Assembly (NCBI GenBank): GCA_017395215.1
Contig: JAFPVW010000199.1
Span: forward strand, 1 to 58,395
From: Prevotella sp.
Lineage (GTDB): Bacteria > Bacteroidota > Bacteroidia > Bacteroidales > Bacteroidaceae
Direction of reading: 5' to 3'
Length of the DNA stretch: 58,395 nt
Under the pieces are notes generated by a model. That model saw nothing but the letters and a program-made list of their open reading frames with translations. It made no database searches and had not been told where the DNA came from. Shown here piece by piece: positions 15,234 to 23,561 of the stretch (its first letter is position 1; each line of letters begins with the position of its first letter). The position numbers were made by a program, and so were the translations under genes.

Positions 15234-16526
15234 ATGAGTACAAAGAAGAACTATCGTTTCGAGACCCTCCAGCTTCACGTAGGTCAAGAACAGGCCGACC
15301 CCGCTACTGATGCACGCGCAGTACCCATCTACCAGACCACCTCCTACGTGTTCCACAATTCGCAGCACGCCGCCGACCGCTTCGGACTGCGCGACGCCGG
15401 CAACATCTACGGCCGACTGACCAACTCGACACAGGGCGTGTTTGAGGATCGTGTGGCTGCCCTCGAAGGTGGCGTGGCCGGACTGGCCGTGGCCTCTGGT
15501 GCCGCAGCCATCACCTATGCCCTGCAGAATATTGTGCAGGCTGGCGACCACATCGTTGCTGCCGACAACCTGTACGGCGGCTCATACAACCTGATTACAC
15601 ATACGCTGGCCACGCAGGGCATCGCCAACACCATTATAAATGTGAACGACCTCGATGCCCTCGAGGCAGCCATCCAACCCAACACAAAAGTAGTATACGC
15701 CGAGACTTTCGGCAACCCCAACAGTGACGTGCTCGACCTCGAAGGCGTAGCTGCCGTAGCCCACAAGCACGGCATCCCGTTTATCGTTGACAACACGTTC
15801 GGTACGCCATATCTGATTCGTCCTTTGGAGCACGGTGCCGACATCGTGGTACACTCAGCTACGAAGTTCCTGGGCGGTCACGGCTCGTCATTAGGTGGTG
15901 TCATCGTCGACGGAGGCAAGTTCGACTGGCTGGCCAACCCCGACAAGTTCCCTACCCTGGCTAAGCCCGACCCCTCGTATCACGGCATCGTGTTTGCAGA
16001 GGCTGTAGGCGCAGCGGCCTACGTCACCCGTATCCGTGCCGTGCTGCTGCGTGACACCGGTGCCACAATATCACCCTTCAACGCCTTCATCCTGCTGCAG
16101 GGTGTCGAGACACTGAGCCTGCGCGTAGAGCGACATGTGGAGAACGCGCTGAAGGTGGTCGACTTCCTTGCCAAACACCCCAAAGTAGCCAAGGTGAACC
16201 ACCCCGTCCTCGATAGCCACCACGACCACAAACTCTACCAGAAATACTTCCCAAATGGCGGAGGATCTATCTTCACCTTCGAGATTAAGGGTGGCCAGGA
16301 AGAAGCCTGGAAGTTTATCGACGCACTGCAAATCTTCTCGCTGCTGGCCAATGTTGCCGACGTGAAGAGTCTGGTCATCCACCCCTATACGACCACTCAC
16401 TCGCAGCTTTCACCCGAAGAACTGGCTGCCCAGCACATCACGCCCTCAACCATCCGTCTCTCAATAGGCACTGAACACATCGATGACATCATTGACGATT
16501 TGACGCAGGCATTCGACAAAATATAA
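15234..16526 (+). CDS. metY: O-acetylhomoserine aminocarboxypropyltransferase (sulfhydrylase)
   Basis: 430 residues, the full length of MetY-type Cys/Met-metabolism PLP enzymes. It begins FETLQLHVGQE and has the PLP-binding Lys about 211 in HSATKFLGGHG, with the family-typical IYGRLTNST and ASGAAAITYAL. The longer C-terminal region (about 430 instead of 380-400 residues) favours O-acetylhomoserine sulfhydrylase over cystathionine gamma-synthase. It makes homocysteine from O-acetylhomoserine and sulfide in the cytoplasm. Followed by an SDR gene and cysK, the other main sulfide-fixing enzyme, which makes a small sulfur-assimilation group. Confidence 0.94.
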   Translation: MSTKKNYRFETLQLHVGQEQADPATDARAVPIYQTTSYVFHNSQHAADRFGLRDAGNIYGRLTNSTQGVFEDRVAALEGGVAGLAVASGAAAITYALQNIVQAGDHIVAADNLYGGSYNLITHTLATQGIANTIINVNDLDALEAAIQPNTKVVYAETFGNPNSDVLDLEGVAAVAHKHGIPFIVDNTFGTPYLIRPLEHGADIVVHSATKFLGGHGSSLGGVIVDGGKFDWLANPDKFPTLAKPDPSYHGIVFAEAVGAAAYVTRIRAVLLRDTGATISPFNAFILLQGVETLSLRVERHVENALKVVDFLAKHPKVAKVNHPVLDSHHDHKLYQKYFPNGGGSIFTFEIKGGQEEAWKFIDALQIFSLLANVADVKSLVIHPYTTTHSQLSPEELAAQHITPSTIRLSIGTEHIDDIIDDLTQAFDKI

Positions 16527-16565
16527 AAAGAAACCGCGAATTACACATATTTCACGAATAATTTG

Positions 16566-16573
16566 TACCTTTG
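16566..16573 (+). promoter_or_regulatory. -7 box for the SDR-cysK pair
   Basis: TACCTTTG, 11 bp before the SDR ATG, which gives a very short leader. No TTTG is seen at -33. Confidence 0.5.
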
Positions 16574-16584
16574 CACAAAAAACA

Positions 16585-17277
16585 ATGGAAAAGACCGTGG
16601 TAGTGACTGGTGCCAATAAAGGCATCGGATTTGGAATAGCAAAGCACTTGGGGCTTAACGGATGGAAAGTGATAATCGGTGCACGCGACGAGCAGCGGGC
16701 AACAAAAGCCATCGAGAAGCTAAAGACTGATGGCATTGATGTGATTGGCTGGGTGAACGTTGAACTGAAAGACCTTGAAGGCATTGAACAAGCTGCAGAA
16801 GAAATCAACAGGGAATACCCCAGTCTATCGCTGCTCGTCAACAATGCCGGCATCCCTGGCGACATGAGCGTAGACAGCGAACATACGGAGGTTGGCGTCA
16901 TCCGCGAAACCCTCGACGTGAACTTCATCGGAACCTTCGCCCTCACGAAAGCACTGATACCGCTTATTGCCAAGAACGAAGGACGCATCATCAATATTAC
17001 TGTGCCTTCAGAGATTAGTCCCTACTGGCATCCGTTGGCCTACGTTGCCAGCAAGGCTGCGCAGAACGCCATGATGGGGGTGATGGCTATTGAGAATACG
17101 GTAGAAATATTCTCAGTTCATCCTGGTCCCACGACAACCGACTTAAATGGCAATATGTCGCTCCCTGGTTTCCACGACATCGAAACCGTTGGCCGGAAGT
17201 TTGCCGAATTGGTTGATGACGGCCAGCACCATCAAGGCGAGTTCATCGAACTCTACCCCATTGTGAAAGAGGACTAA
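16585..17277 (+). CDS. Classical SDR-family oxidoreductase
   Basis: 230 residues. Cofactor motif TGANKGIG near the N-terminus, NNAG at about 90, and the catalytic Tyr about 153 and Lys about 157 in YVASK. This is the carbonyl reductase-like group of classical SDRs. The reaction is an NAD(P)(H)-dependent oxidation or reduction of a small carbonyl or alcohol; substrate unknown. It lies between metY and cysK and, because cysK lacks its own -7 box, is probably cotranscribed with it. A link to sulfur metabolism is only positional. Confidence 0.85.
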   Translation: MEKTVVVTGANKGIGFGIAKHLGLNGWKVIIGARDEQRATKAIEKLKTDGIDVIGWVNVELKDLEGIEQAAEEINREYPSLSLLVNNAGIPGDMSVDSEHTEVGVIRETLDVNFIGTFALTKALIPLIAKNEGRIINITVPSEISPYWHPLAYVASKAAQNAMMGVMAIENTVEIFSVHPGPTTTDLNGNMSLPGFHDIETVGRKFAELVDDGQHHQGEFIELYPIVKED

Positions 17278-17316
17278 GCGTCTACAGAGAATTGACAACT
17301 TAATAATATAATTGTT

Positions 17317-18264
17317 ATGAGTAAGATTGCAAAACAGCTGACAGAGCTCATCGGCAACACCCCACTTCTTGAGCTCAATAAGTATTCAACGGCAAAGGGG
17401 CTGGCGACCCCAGTGATTGCCAAAGTTGAGTTTTTCAACCCTGGCGGCAGTGTCAAGGACCGTATCGCACTGGCTATGATTGAGGATGCCGAGCAGAAAG
17501 GACTGCTGAAGCCCGGCGCAACTATCATCGAACCGACCAGCGGCAATACTGGCGTAGGACTGGCACTGGTCTCGGCCGTAAAGGGCTATAAGCTGATACT
17601 GACCATGCCCGATACGATGAGTATAGAGCGTCGGAACCTGGTGAAGGCCTATGGTGCAGAGGTACGCCTCACACCTGGCAAGGATGGTATGCCCGGTGCC
17701 ATCCGCGCTGCCGACGAATTGCGCAACAACATCCCCGGCAGCATTATCCTCCAACAGTTTGAGAACGAGGCTAACCCCGCAAAGCATTACAACACTACTG
17801 GTCCGGAAATATGGGCACAGACAGACGGGACAGTAGACATCTTTGTTGGCGGCGTGGGCACAGGCGGCACCATCTCGGGCGTAGCCAAATTCCTGAAGGA
17901 GCAGAAGCCCGATGTCAAGATTATTGCCGTAGAGCCAAAGTCAAGTCCTGTGCTTAACGGCGGGCCAAGCGGACCACACAAGATACAGGGCATCGGTGCT
18001 GGCTTTATCCCCAAGACATACAACGGCAGTCTTGTTGACGAGGTATTCGACGTGGAGAACGACGATGCCATCCGCACGGGTCGCGAGATTGCCAGTCAGG
18101 AAGGCCTGCTGGTTGGTATATCGGCCGGAGCCGCCCTCTTCGCTGCCGCCGAGGTAGCCAAGCGTCCCGAAAACCGCGGCAAGCGCGTTGTTGTGCTTCT
18201 TCCCGACACTGGCGAGCGCTATCTCTCTACCGTTCTTTATAACACCACCGATTATCCTCTGTAA
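17317..18264 (+). CDS. cysK: Cysteine synthase A
   Basis: 315 residues, the usual CysK size. The PLP Lys is about residue 47 in NPGGSVKDR. The substrate loop TSGNTG, the phosphate-binding GTGGT and the ISAGAA motif are all present. The enzyme makes cysteine from O-acetylserine and sulfide. The C-terminus is short (YNTTDYPL) and does not end in Ile, which matters only for complex formation with CysE. It starts 39 bp after the SDR gene with no promoter visible between. A bidirectional terminator follows. Confidence 0.95.
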   Translation: MSKIAKQLTELIGNTPLLELNKYSTAKGLATPVIAKVEFFNPGGSVKDRIALAMIEDAEQKGLLKPGATIIEPTSGNTGVGLALVSAVKGYKLILTMPDTMSIERRNLVKAYGAEVRLTPGKDGMPGAIRAADELRNNIPGSIILQQFENEANPAKHYNTTGPEIWAQTDGTVDIFVGGVGTGGTISGVAKFLKEQKPDVKIIAVEPKSSPVLNGGPSGPHKIQGIGAGFIPKTYNGSLVDEVFDVENDDAIRTGREIASQEGLLVGISAGAALFAAAEVAKRPENRGKRVVVLLPDTGERYLSTVLYNTTDYPL

Positions 18265-18286
18265 TTATTTTAGCAACTAAACTGTT

Positions 18287-18322
18287 CGCCGCCGACAACA
18301 GAATGGGCTGTTGTCGGCGGCG
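18287..18322. terminator. Bidirectional terminator between cysK and the susD-like gene
   Basis: Perfect 15-bp arms (18287-18301 and 18308-18322; CGCCGCCGACAACAG) with a 6-nt loop, followed by TTCGTTTTT on the plus strand. It serves both convergent operons. Confidence 0.85.
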
Positions 18323-18349
18323 TTCGTTTTTAGAGTGACGAGTGGAAAC

Positions 18350-20206
18350 CTACTTAAGTGGCAGGAACCAATTCTTCTCGTCAAGCAGCGAGACGGCGGG
18401 GTGCTTGTAAGCCAGCTTGGCGGCCAGCCACTCACTACCGTAGTTGCCACCATAGAGGGCTGCGCGGTTCTTGTGGCGGGCTATACGGGTAAGGTCGCCG
18501 AAGCGGTTGCCCTCGAAGGCCAGCTCGAGTGCCATCTCGTCGCAGATGAGGTCCTCGACGGCATTGATAGTATCGGCCTTGGTGATACCGACTGGAGAGC
18601 CTTTGGCTGCAAGTTCAGCGAGCTTACGCCCTACAATGGCATTGAACTGATAGGGCGAGAAGGCACCCTGGGTGTAGTAGGTACCACGGCTGTGGATGCC
18701 CCAGTTGTCGTCAAAGATAGCGATGTTCTCAGCCGACAAGAATGGCACTGTCGTCCGCAGCATCTCAACGGTCTCTGGCTGGATGTAACGTCCAGACTCC
18801 AGGTCAGTGCTGTCGCCACGTGCGGTGTAGGTGAGCAAGTCCTCACTGATGCCGTCCTTCAAAATGGCAAAGGCAGCGTCAGGATAGCCCATACGGTTGA
18901 GGGCCTCAGCCAGACGAAGGTAGACGGTGGCCGTGCGGTAGATGGGCACGTTGGCCGAGTTGAACTTACGCATGACTGAGAACGAGGAGTCGTTGCGCGT
19001 GACGGGGTACATGGTGTAGAAGCGGCGGAGGTCGCCAATCTCGGCGGTGCGCACGACGGTAGAGCCGCCGGTGGCAGCTGACGGCGTGTAGTAGTAGTCC
19101 TGAGCGTTGCTGAGGGCGTAGTAGGCCGGCGAGGCGTCAATCTGTCGCTCCAGGAGGTAGCGCTCGTTCGACGAGGCCGAGCCGCTGGTGGTGCTGTAGA
19201 AGTCGTAGCCGAAGTAACGGGGCAGCTCGGTGACGACGCCACGCAGACGGTTGGCGGCCAGTGGGATGTAGGTAACGATGTCGTTGGTGCTGGTGACGTT
19301 GAAGATGGTACCCCACTGGAATCCGGAGAAGGTCGGGTCGAACGACGACGGCATCTTTTCGCGCAGCGAACTCAAAATCCAAATCTCCGTGGGATCAATC
19401 CAGGTCTGGCGAATGGTCCACTGGTTTGTGCGCAGGAAGTTAAAGTAGTAGCGGGCTGCCTGCTCGTACTGATGGGTCTCGAGGAAGAGGTCGCCCAGAA
19501 TGACGTCGACGGGAATCATGGCCCGGCTTGAGACAACGCTCTTCTCCTGCGGGTTCTCGCTGTCGCTACTGTTGAGCACACCGGCAGAGATGTTGCCGTA
19601 GGTCGGCACCGGGGTACCGCTGAAGCGAATCAGTTCGGGAGCCAGTGCGTCGCAGATGCCCTGAATGTCCTTGGTCTCGTGCTGGCTGTTGGCATCGCCA
19701 ATACTGGTCAGCGGGTCGGTGAAGAAGGGCACGGAGCCGTAGTTCTTGGCCAGCTGCAGATAAGCCCATGCACGGACGGCCAGTGCCTCGGCATATTCGG
19801 GAATGGTCACGAGGCGGCTGCCTGTGCGCAACGTCGTATCGCGGTGGGCGATGAAGTAGTTGCAGTTGTTGATGACACGATAGTAGACGTAGGCCGAGTC
19901 ATACTTGTTGGAGGCATCGGCAGAGAAGTCGGCCAGCTGGCGCAGGTCTATCTCAGTATAGCTGTTGGTGGCTGTCAGGTCGCCACGCATCTCACCCACC
20001 ATGACGTACTGGTCGGCCAGCATCTGCAGCCCCTTGAGCATGCCAAGGGTGTAGAACATGGAGTCGGTCTTCTGGTCGAGGGCCGGGTCGAAGATCTGGC
20101 GGTCGCTGTCGGTCTCGAACATGTCGGAGCAGGCTGTGAGAGCTGCGGCACCGCCGCAGCACAGGAGACAGGCGGTGATGAGGGTCTTTATGCTTTTGGT
20201 AATCAT
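18350..20206 (-). CDS. SusD/RagB-family lipoprotein, second pair
   Basis: 618 residues. A lipoprotein signal peptide ends at LTACSD. The body shows helix-rich SusD/RagB features: YVYYRVINNCNYFIAH, then RAWAYLQLAKNYGSVPFF, the tetratricopeptide-like core, and a C-terminal ELAFEGNRFGDLTRIARHK close to the signature RxxELxxEGxRxxDLxR. SusD proteins cap the SusC barrel on the cell surface and bind the ligand. The open frame reaches a TTG at 20215 inside an AATTGA array, but ATG 20206 matches the starts of its relatives. Last gene of the seven-gene operon, 30 bp after its SusC partner. Confidence 0.95.
   Translation of the reverse strand: MITKSIKTLITACLLCCGGAAALTACSDMFETDSDRQIFDPALDQKTDSMFYTLGMLKGLQMLADQYVMVGEMRGDLTATNSYTEIDLRQLADFSADASNKYDSAYVYYRVINNCNYFIAHRDTTLRTGSRLVTIPEYAEALAVRAWAYLQLAKNYGSVPFFTDPLTSIGDANSQHETKDIQGICDALAPELIRFSGTPVPTYGNISAGVLNSSDSENPQEKSVVSSRAMIPVDVILGDLFLETHQYEQAARYYFNFLRTNQWTIRQTWIDPTEIWILSSLREKMPSSFDPTFSGFQWGTIFNVTSTNDIVTYIPLAANRLRGVVTELPRYFGYDFYSTTSGSASSNERYLLERQIDASPAYYALSNAQDYYYTPSAATGGSTVVRTAEIGDLRRFYTMYPVTRNDSSFSVMRKFNSANVPIYRTATVYLRLAEALNRMGYPDAAFAILKDGISEDLLTYTARGDSTDLESGRYIQPETVEMLRTTVPFLSAENIAIFDDNWGIHSRGTYYTQGAFSPYQFNAIVGRKLAELAAKGSPVGITKADTINAVEDLICDEMALELAFEGNRFGDLTRIARHKNRAALYGGNYGSEWLAAKLAYKHPAVSLLDEKNWFLPLK
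20142..20160. repeat. GC palindrome in signal peptide, copy 1
   Basis: GCTGCGG-CACC-GCCGCAGC, in the part of the susD-like gene that codes for the hydrophobic core of the signal peptide. Similarity to the gldL copy extends about 25 bp beyond it. Confidence 0.7.
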
Positions 20207-20236
20207 AATTCTCAATTTTCAATTATCTATTCTCAA
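20207..20236. repeat. AATTGA-type repeat array at the susC/susD junction
   Basis: Degenerate units of (T)TGA(G/A)AATTGA on the minus strand fill the whole spacer and abut the ATG. AT-rich and without hairpins, so it may act as an unstructured ribosome landing site. Confidence 0.65.
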
Positions 20237-23200
20237 TTAGAGGTTAATCTTAAGTCCGAGGGTGAAGGTACGGCCGAGGGCGATGTTGCCGGCGTCAATA
20301 CCCTGATAGAGCACGGCGTTGGCGACGCTTGCTTCGGGGTCGTTGCCCAAGTAGCGGGTGACGGTCAGGAGGTTGTTGGCCTCTGCCCAGACGCTGAGGC
20401 CCTGGAGCCATGAATAGTTGACGGGTACGCGATAGTTGAGGCGTACTGTCTTCAGCCGCAGGTAGGAGCCATCTTCAATCCAGCGGTCGCTGAAGCGAGA
20501 GTTGCCCATGGGGTCGCCGTAGGTGACACGGGGAATGTCGGTCTGCTGTCCCTCAGCACGCCAGCGATTGGTCATGGCTGTCGTCTGGTTGTAGAAGTTG
20601 CTGCCGCTCTCGAGCAGTGAGCGCTGATAGTTGAAGATATCATTGCCCAGCGAGTAGTTCAGCCCGACGTGCAGGGTGAGGTTCTTCCAGTTGACATTGG
20701 CAAAGATATTACCATAGATGTCGGGGTTGGGGTTGCCGATAATGGTGCGGTCAGCCTCACCGATGATGCCGTCGCCGTTGATGTCGACGAAGCGCACATC
20801 GCCAGCCTTGAAGTTCTGGCGGGCTCCCGTCTCATCAATCAGGTAGAGATAACCTGCCTTGCCTGCAGCGGCAGCTTCCTTGTCGTCGGCAAAGACGCCA
20901 TCGGTCTTGTAGCCGTAGAACATGCCTACGGGCTGGCCGACGATGGTAGCAATATTGTCGGAGCCATAGATGCTGGAAGTATAGCCCTGAGCCGTGGGCT
21001 GACCATTCATATAAATGCGTGTATTGTCGGGCAGGCTCTTTACCTTATTCACATAGTGACCTGCACTTACGCCCAACTCCATATTGAACTGGCGGGTGAC
21101 GATGGGCTTGGCCGTCAGCGTGACTTCGAAGCCCGTATTGTCGAGCGAGCCGCCGTTGCTCCAGTAGTTGTTGATACCTGCCACGGGATTCTCGAACGTC
21201 TTAAGAGTAAGCAGGTTCTTGGTGTGACTCATGTAATAGTCGAAGTCTAAGCCAATGCGGTTGTTCAGGAAGTAAGCCTTCAGGCCAACATTCATCTTGC
21301 CGGTCTGCTCCCAGGTGATACTTTCGTTACCGATATTGTCGAGCAGGGCAGCAGTTGACTTGTACAGGTATTTGGTAACACTGAACGACGTACGGGCGGC
21401 ATTGCCGGCGATGTCATCGTTACCGGAGATGTCGTAGCCGGCCTTCAGAAGCAGGTAGCTGATACCCTTGTTCTTGGGGAACCATGCCTCATTGGTAAGC
21501 ACCCATCCCAGCTGGAGACTGGGGAAGATCCCCCACTTCACACCGGCAATCTTCAGTCCGCCGTCGGCCTCCCTGCCGAAACGGCTGCAACTCTCGACGG
21601 CGAGCATCAACTGAGCGAAATAGCGGTTGCGGAAGTTGTAGTCAACATTGCCGTACCAGGTCATCGAGCGCCAGGAGTCATCGGTACCGGTGGCGTCGAT
21701 GAAGTCCATATCCTTCGATATATTCGGAGTCTTGTCGTTGCCTGCCGACGAATACTGTCCCTCTGGTTCGTTGTCGTCGAATGCGAAGGAGGAGAAGCGG
21801 AAGCCTGCAAAGGCATTGACGAAATGTTCGCGCAACTGACGGCTCCATCCCAGGCGGGTATCGCTCACGACAGCAGTCTCCTTCGAGAACATCGACTTCG
21901 ACATGTTCTGCACGCGACCGATTCCATCGATAAGGAAGGTTGGCATGCCACCTTCCGGGCGATAGTAGCGCTGTGACACGCGGTCGAGCGTGTAGCTGAA
22001 CGTCTCGGTCAGCACAAGGTGGTCGTTGAACTCATAGCGCGGAGCAATGACCGTGTTGAAGTGGGTCATCTCGACGCGGTTCTTGTTGATGGCTTCACCG
22101 TTGGCCAGGAGGGCCGTGGGGTTACCAAGGGTCAGATCCTGGTCGAGCACGGTCAGGTAGTCGTCGGCATCCGAGAGCGTCGACGAGAGCTTGCGCGTTA
22201 CATTATTAAATGTATAGGGATTGAGGAACGGCGACTTGACGAGTGCCAGAAACGTAGGCGACGAGATGGTACCCGTGAGCAGGCTTTCTGGTGCGCCATT
22301 GTCAAAGACATCGCGGTTAACCTTTGTGTACGACATATCGAAGCGGGTGGTGAGCCGGTTGATGATATTAATGTCGGTATTGAAGCGCACGTTCAGACGG
22401 TCGAAACCATTCTTGCGCGCCGTGCTCTTTCCGTCGGTATAGCCTAAGGAGAGGTTGTACATACCCACATCGTCACCACCCTGCACGTTGATGTTGTAGT
22501 TCTGATTGAGAACCGTGTGGTAGACCTCATCTTTCCAATCGGTGTCATTATGGAACTTGGCATAATAGTACTTTGACGGATCGTCAACGAGGAACTTAAA
22601 GGTCTGCGGATCAGTGTAGAGGCTGATGTCGGGGTAAGAGCCCAACATCTCGGAAGCATACACCCTGTACTGTGCGGCATTCATCACTTCTGGCGTACGG
22701 GGTTCGAGGGTGACGCCCACGCCGATGTTAGCATCGATGCGGGTGGCCATGCTGTGTCCGCGCTTGGTTTCGATGAGGATGACACCGGCAGCACCCTTGG
22801 CACCATAGAGAGCTGTGGCATTCTTGAGAACCGTCACTTTGTCAATGTCCTCAGGGTTGATGTTAAGCAGCAAGTTGGTGTAGTCGCCATAGTGCAGCGT
22901 CGAGCGTGTCTGCTGCATGTCCTGCACAACGCCGTCGATAACAATCAACGGCTGCGCATTGGCATTGAGCGAACTAAGTCCACGGACGAACATGGCAGCG
23001 CCGTAGCCCGGGCCGCCCGAACGAGTAATACTGCGGACGTCGGCCCCCATCAGCTCCTCAATGTCGGTCTCGACGGTATGCGAGGTTGTGTTCCTCACAT
23101 TGGCCGTTGCCTCAGCCACGATGTGCGTGGTGTTGTCGTACATCGGCCGGAACTTGTCGCTGAGCATCTCAATGGTGAGCGGCGTGCCTTGACGGCCCAG

Positions 23201-23542
23201 TCCGACATGCTGGCTCATAAACTCTGGAGCATGTACATAGAGTGCCGTGGCAAACGTCGGGACCTTGATGACGAACGTGCCGTCCTCCTCGGTCATGGCC
23301 GTGTAGTTCTTATCGTTCAGCGCCTGTATCATGACACCTGCCAAGGGTTTCTTGGTGGCGGCATCAATGCACTGACCCTTGACCTCGACGGTTGGGTAAG
23401 TCGGAATCTTGACCACCTTCTTCTTGGGGGCGACCACGATTTCATCGTCGTCGACGTCTTCATCCTGTGCGTACGCAGGCATACCCAAGCAGAGCATGCT
23501 GAGAATGGAGAAATAAAGAATATGTTGTCTTTTCATTTTCAT
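20237..23542 (-). CDS. SusC/RagA-family TonB-dependent transporter, second pair
   Basis: 1101 residues. Signal peptide (MKMKRQHILYFSILSMLCLG), an unusual acidic then Lys-rich stretch (residues about 27-48), a carboxypeptidase-D regulatory-like domain (VEVKGQCIDAATKKPLAGV), then the plug with DVRSITRSGGPGYGAAMFVR and PLIVIDGVVQD, and a 22-strand-type barrel ending TFTLGLKINL. SusC proteins import ligands across the outer membrane using TonB energy. It lies 19 bp after the third fasciclin gene and 30 bp before its SusD partner. No CAZyme accompanies this pair, so the substrate is not indicated. Confidence 0.96.
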   Translation of the reverse strand: MKMKRQHILYFSILSMLCLGMPAYAQDEDVDDDEIVVAPKKKVVKIPTYPTVEVKGQCIDAATKKPLAGVMIQALNDKNYTAMTEEDGTFVIKVPTFATALYVHAPEFMSQHVGLGRQGTPLTIEMLSDKFRPMYDNTTHIVAEATANVRNTTSHTVETDIEELMGADVRSITRSGGPGYGAAMFVRGLSSLNANAQPLIVIDGVVQDMQQTRSTLHYGDYTNLLLNINPEDIDKVTVLKNATALYGAKGAAGVILIETKRGHSMATRIDANIGVGVTLEPRTPEVMNAAQYRVYASEMLGSYPDISLYTDPQTFKFLVDDPSKYYYAKFHNDTDWKDEVYHTVLNQNYNINVQGGDDVGMYNLSLGYTDGKSTARKNGFDRLNVRFNTDINIINRLTTRFDMSYTKVNRDVFDNGAPESLLTGTISSPTFLALVKSPFLNPYTFNNVTRKLSSTLSDADDYLTVLDQDLTLGNPTALLANGEAINKNRVEMTHFNTVIAPRYEFNDHLVLTETFSYTLDRVSQRYYRPEGGMPTFLIDGIGRVQNMSKSMFSKETAVVSDTRLGWSRQLREHFVNAFAGFRFSSFAFDDNEPEGQYSSAGNDKTPNISKDMDFIDATGTDDSWRSMTWYGNVDYNFRNRYFAQLMLAVESCSRFGREADGGLKIAGVKWGIFPSLQLGWVLTNEAWFPKNKGISYLLLKAGYDISGNDDIAGNAARTSFSVTKYLYKSTAALLDNIGNESITWEQTGKMNVGLKAYFLNNRIGLDFDYYMSHTKNLLTLKTFENPVAGINNYWSNGGSLDNTGFEVTLTAKPIVTRQFNMELGVSAGHYVNKVKSLPDNTRIYMNGQPTAQGYTSSIYGSDNIATIVGQPVGMFYGYKTDGVFADDKEAAAAGKAGYLYLIDETGARQNFKAGDVRFVDINGDGIIGEADRTIIGNPNPDIYGNIFANVNWKNLTLHVGLNYSLGNDIFNYQRSLLESGSNFYNQTTAMTNRWRAEGQQTDIPRVTYGDPMGNSRFSDRWIEDGSYLRLKTVRLNYRVPVNYSWLQGLSVWAEANNLLTVTRYLGNDPEASVANAVLYQGIDAGNIALGRTFTLGLKINL

Positions 23543-23561
23543 TCAGTTTTGAGGGTAAGAC

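Noticed and set aside
20207-20215. TTG start codons nine bases before ATG in the susD, fasciclin 2 and susC genes
   Set aside because: The TTG is part of the repeat unit; the aligned ATG is shared by all relatives, including those without the TTG in frame.
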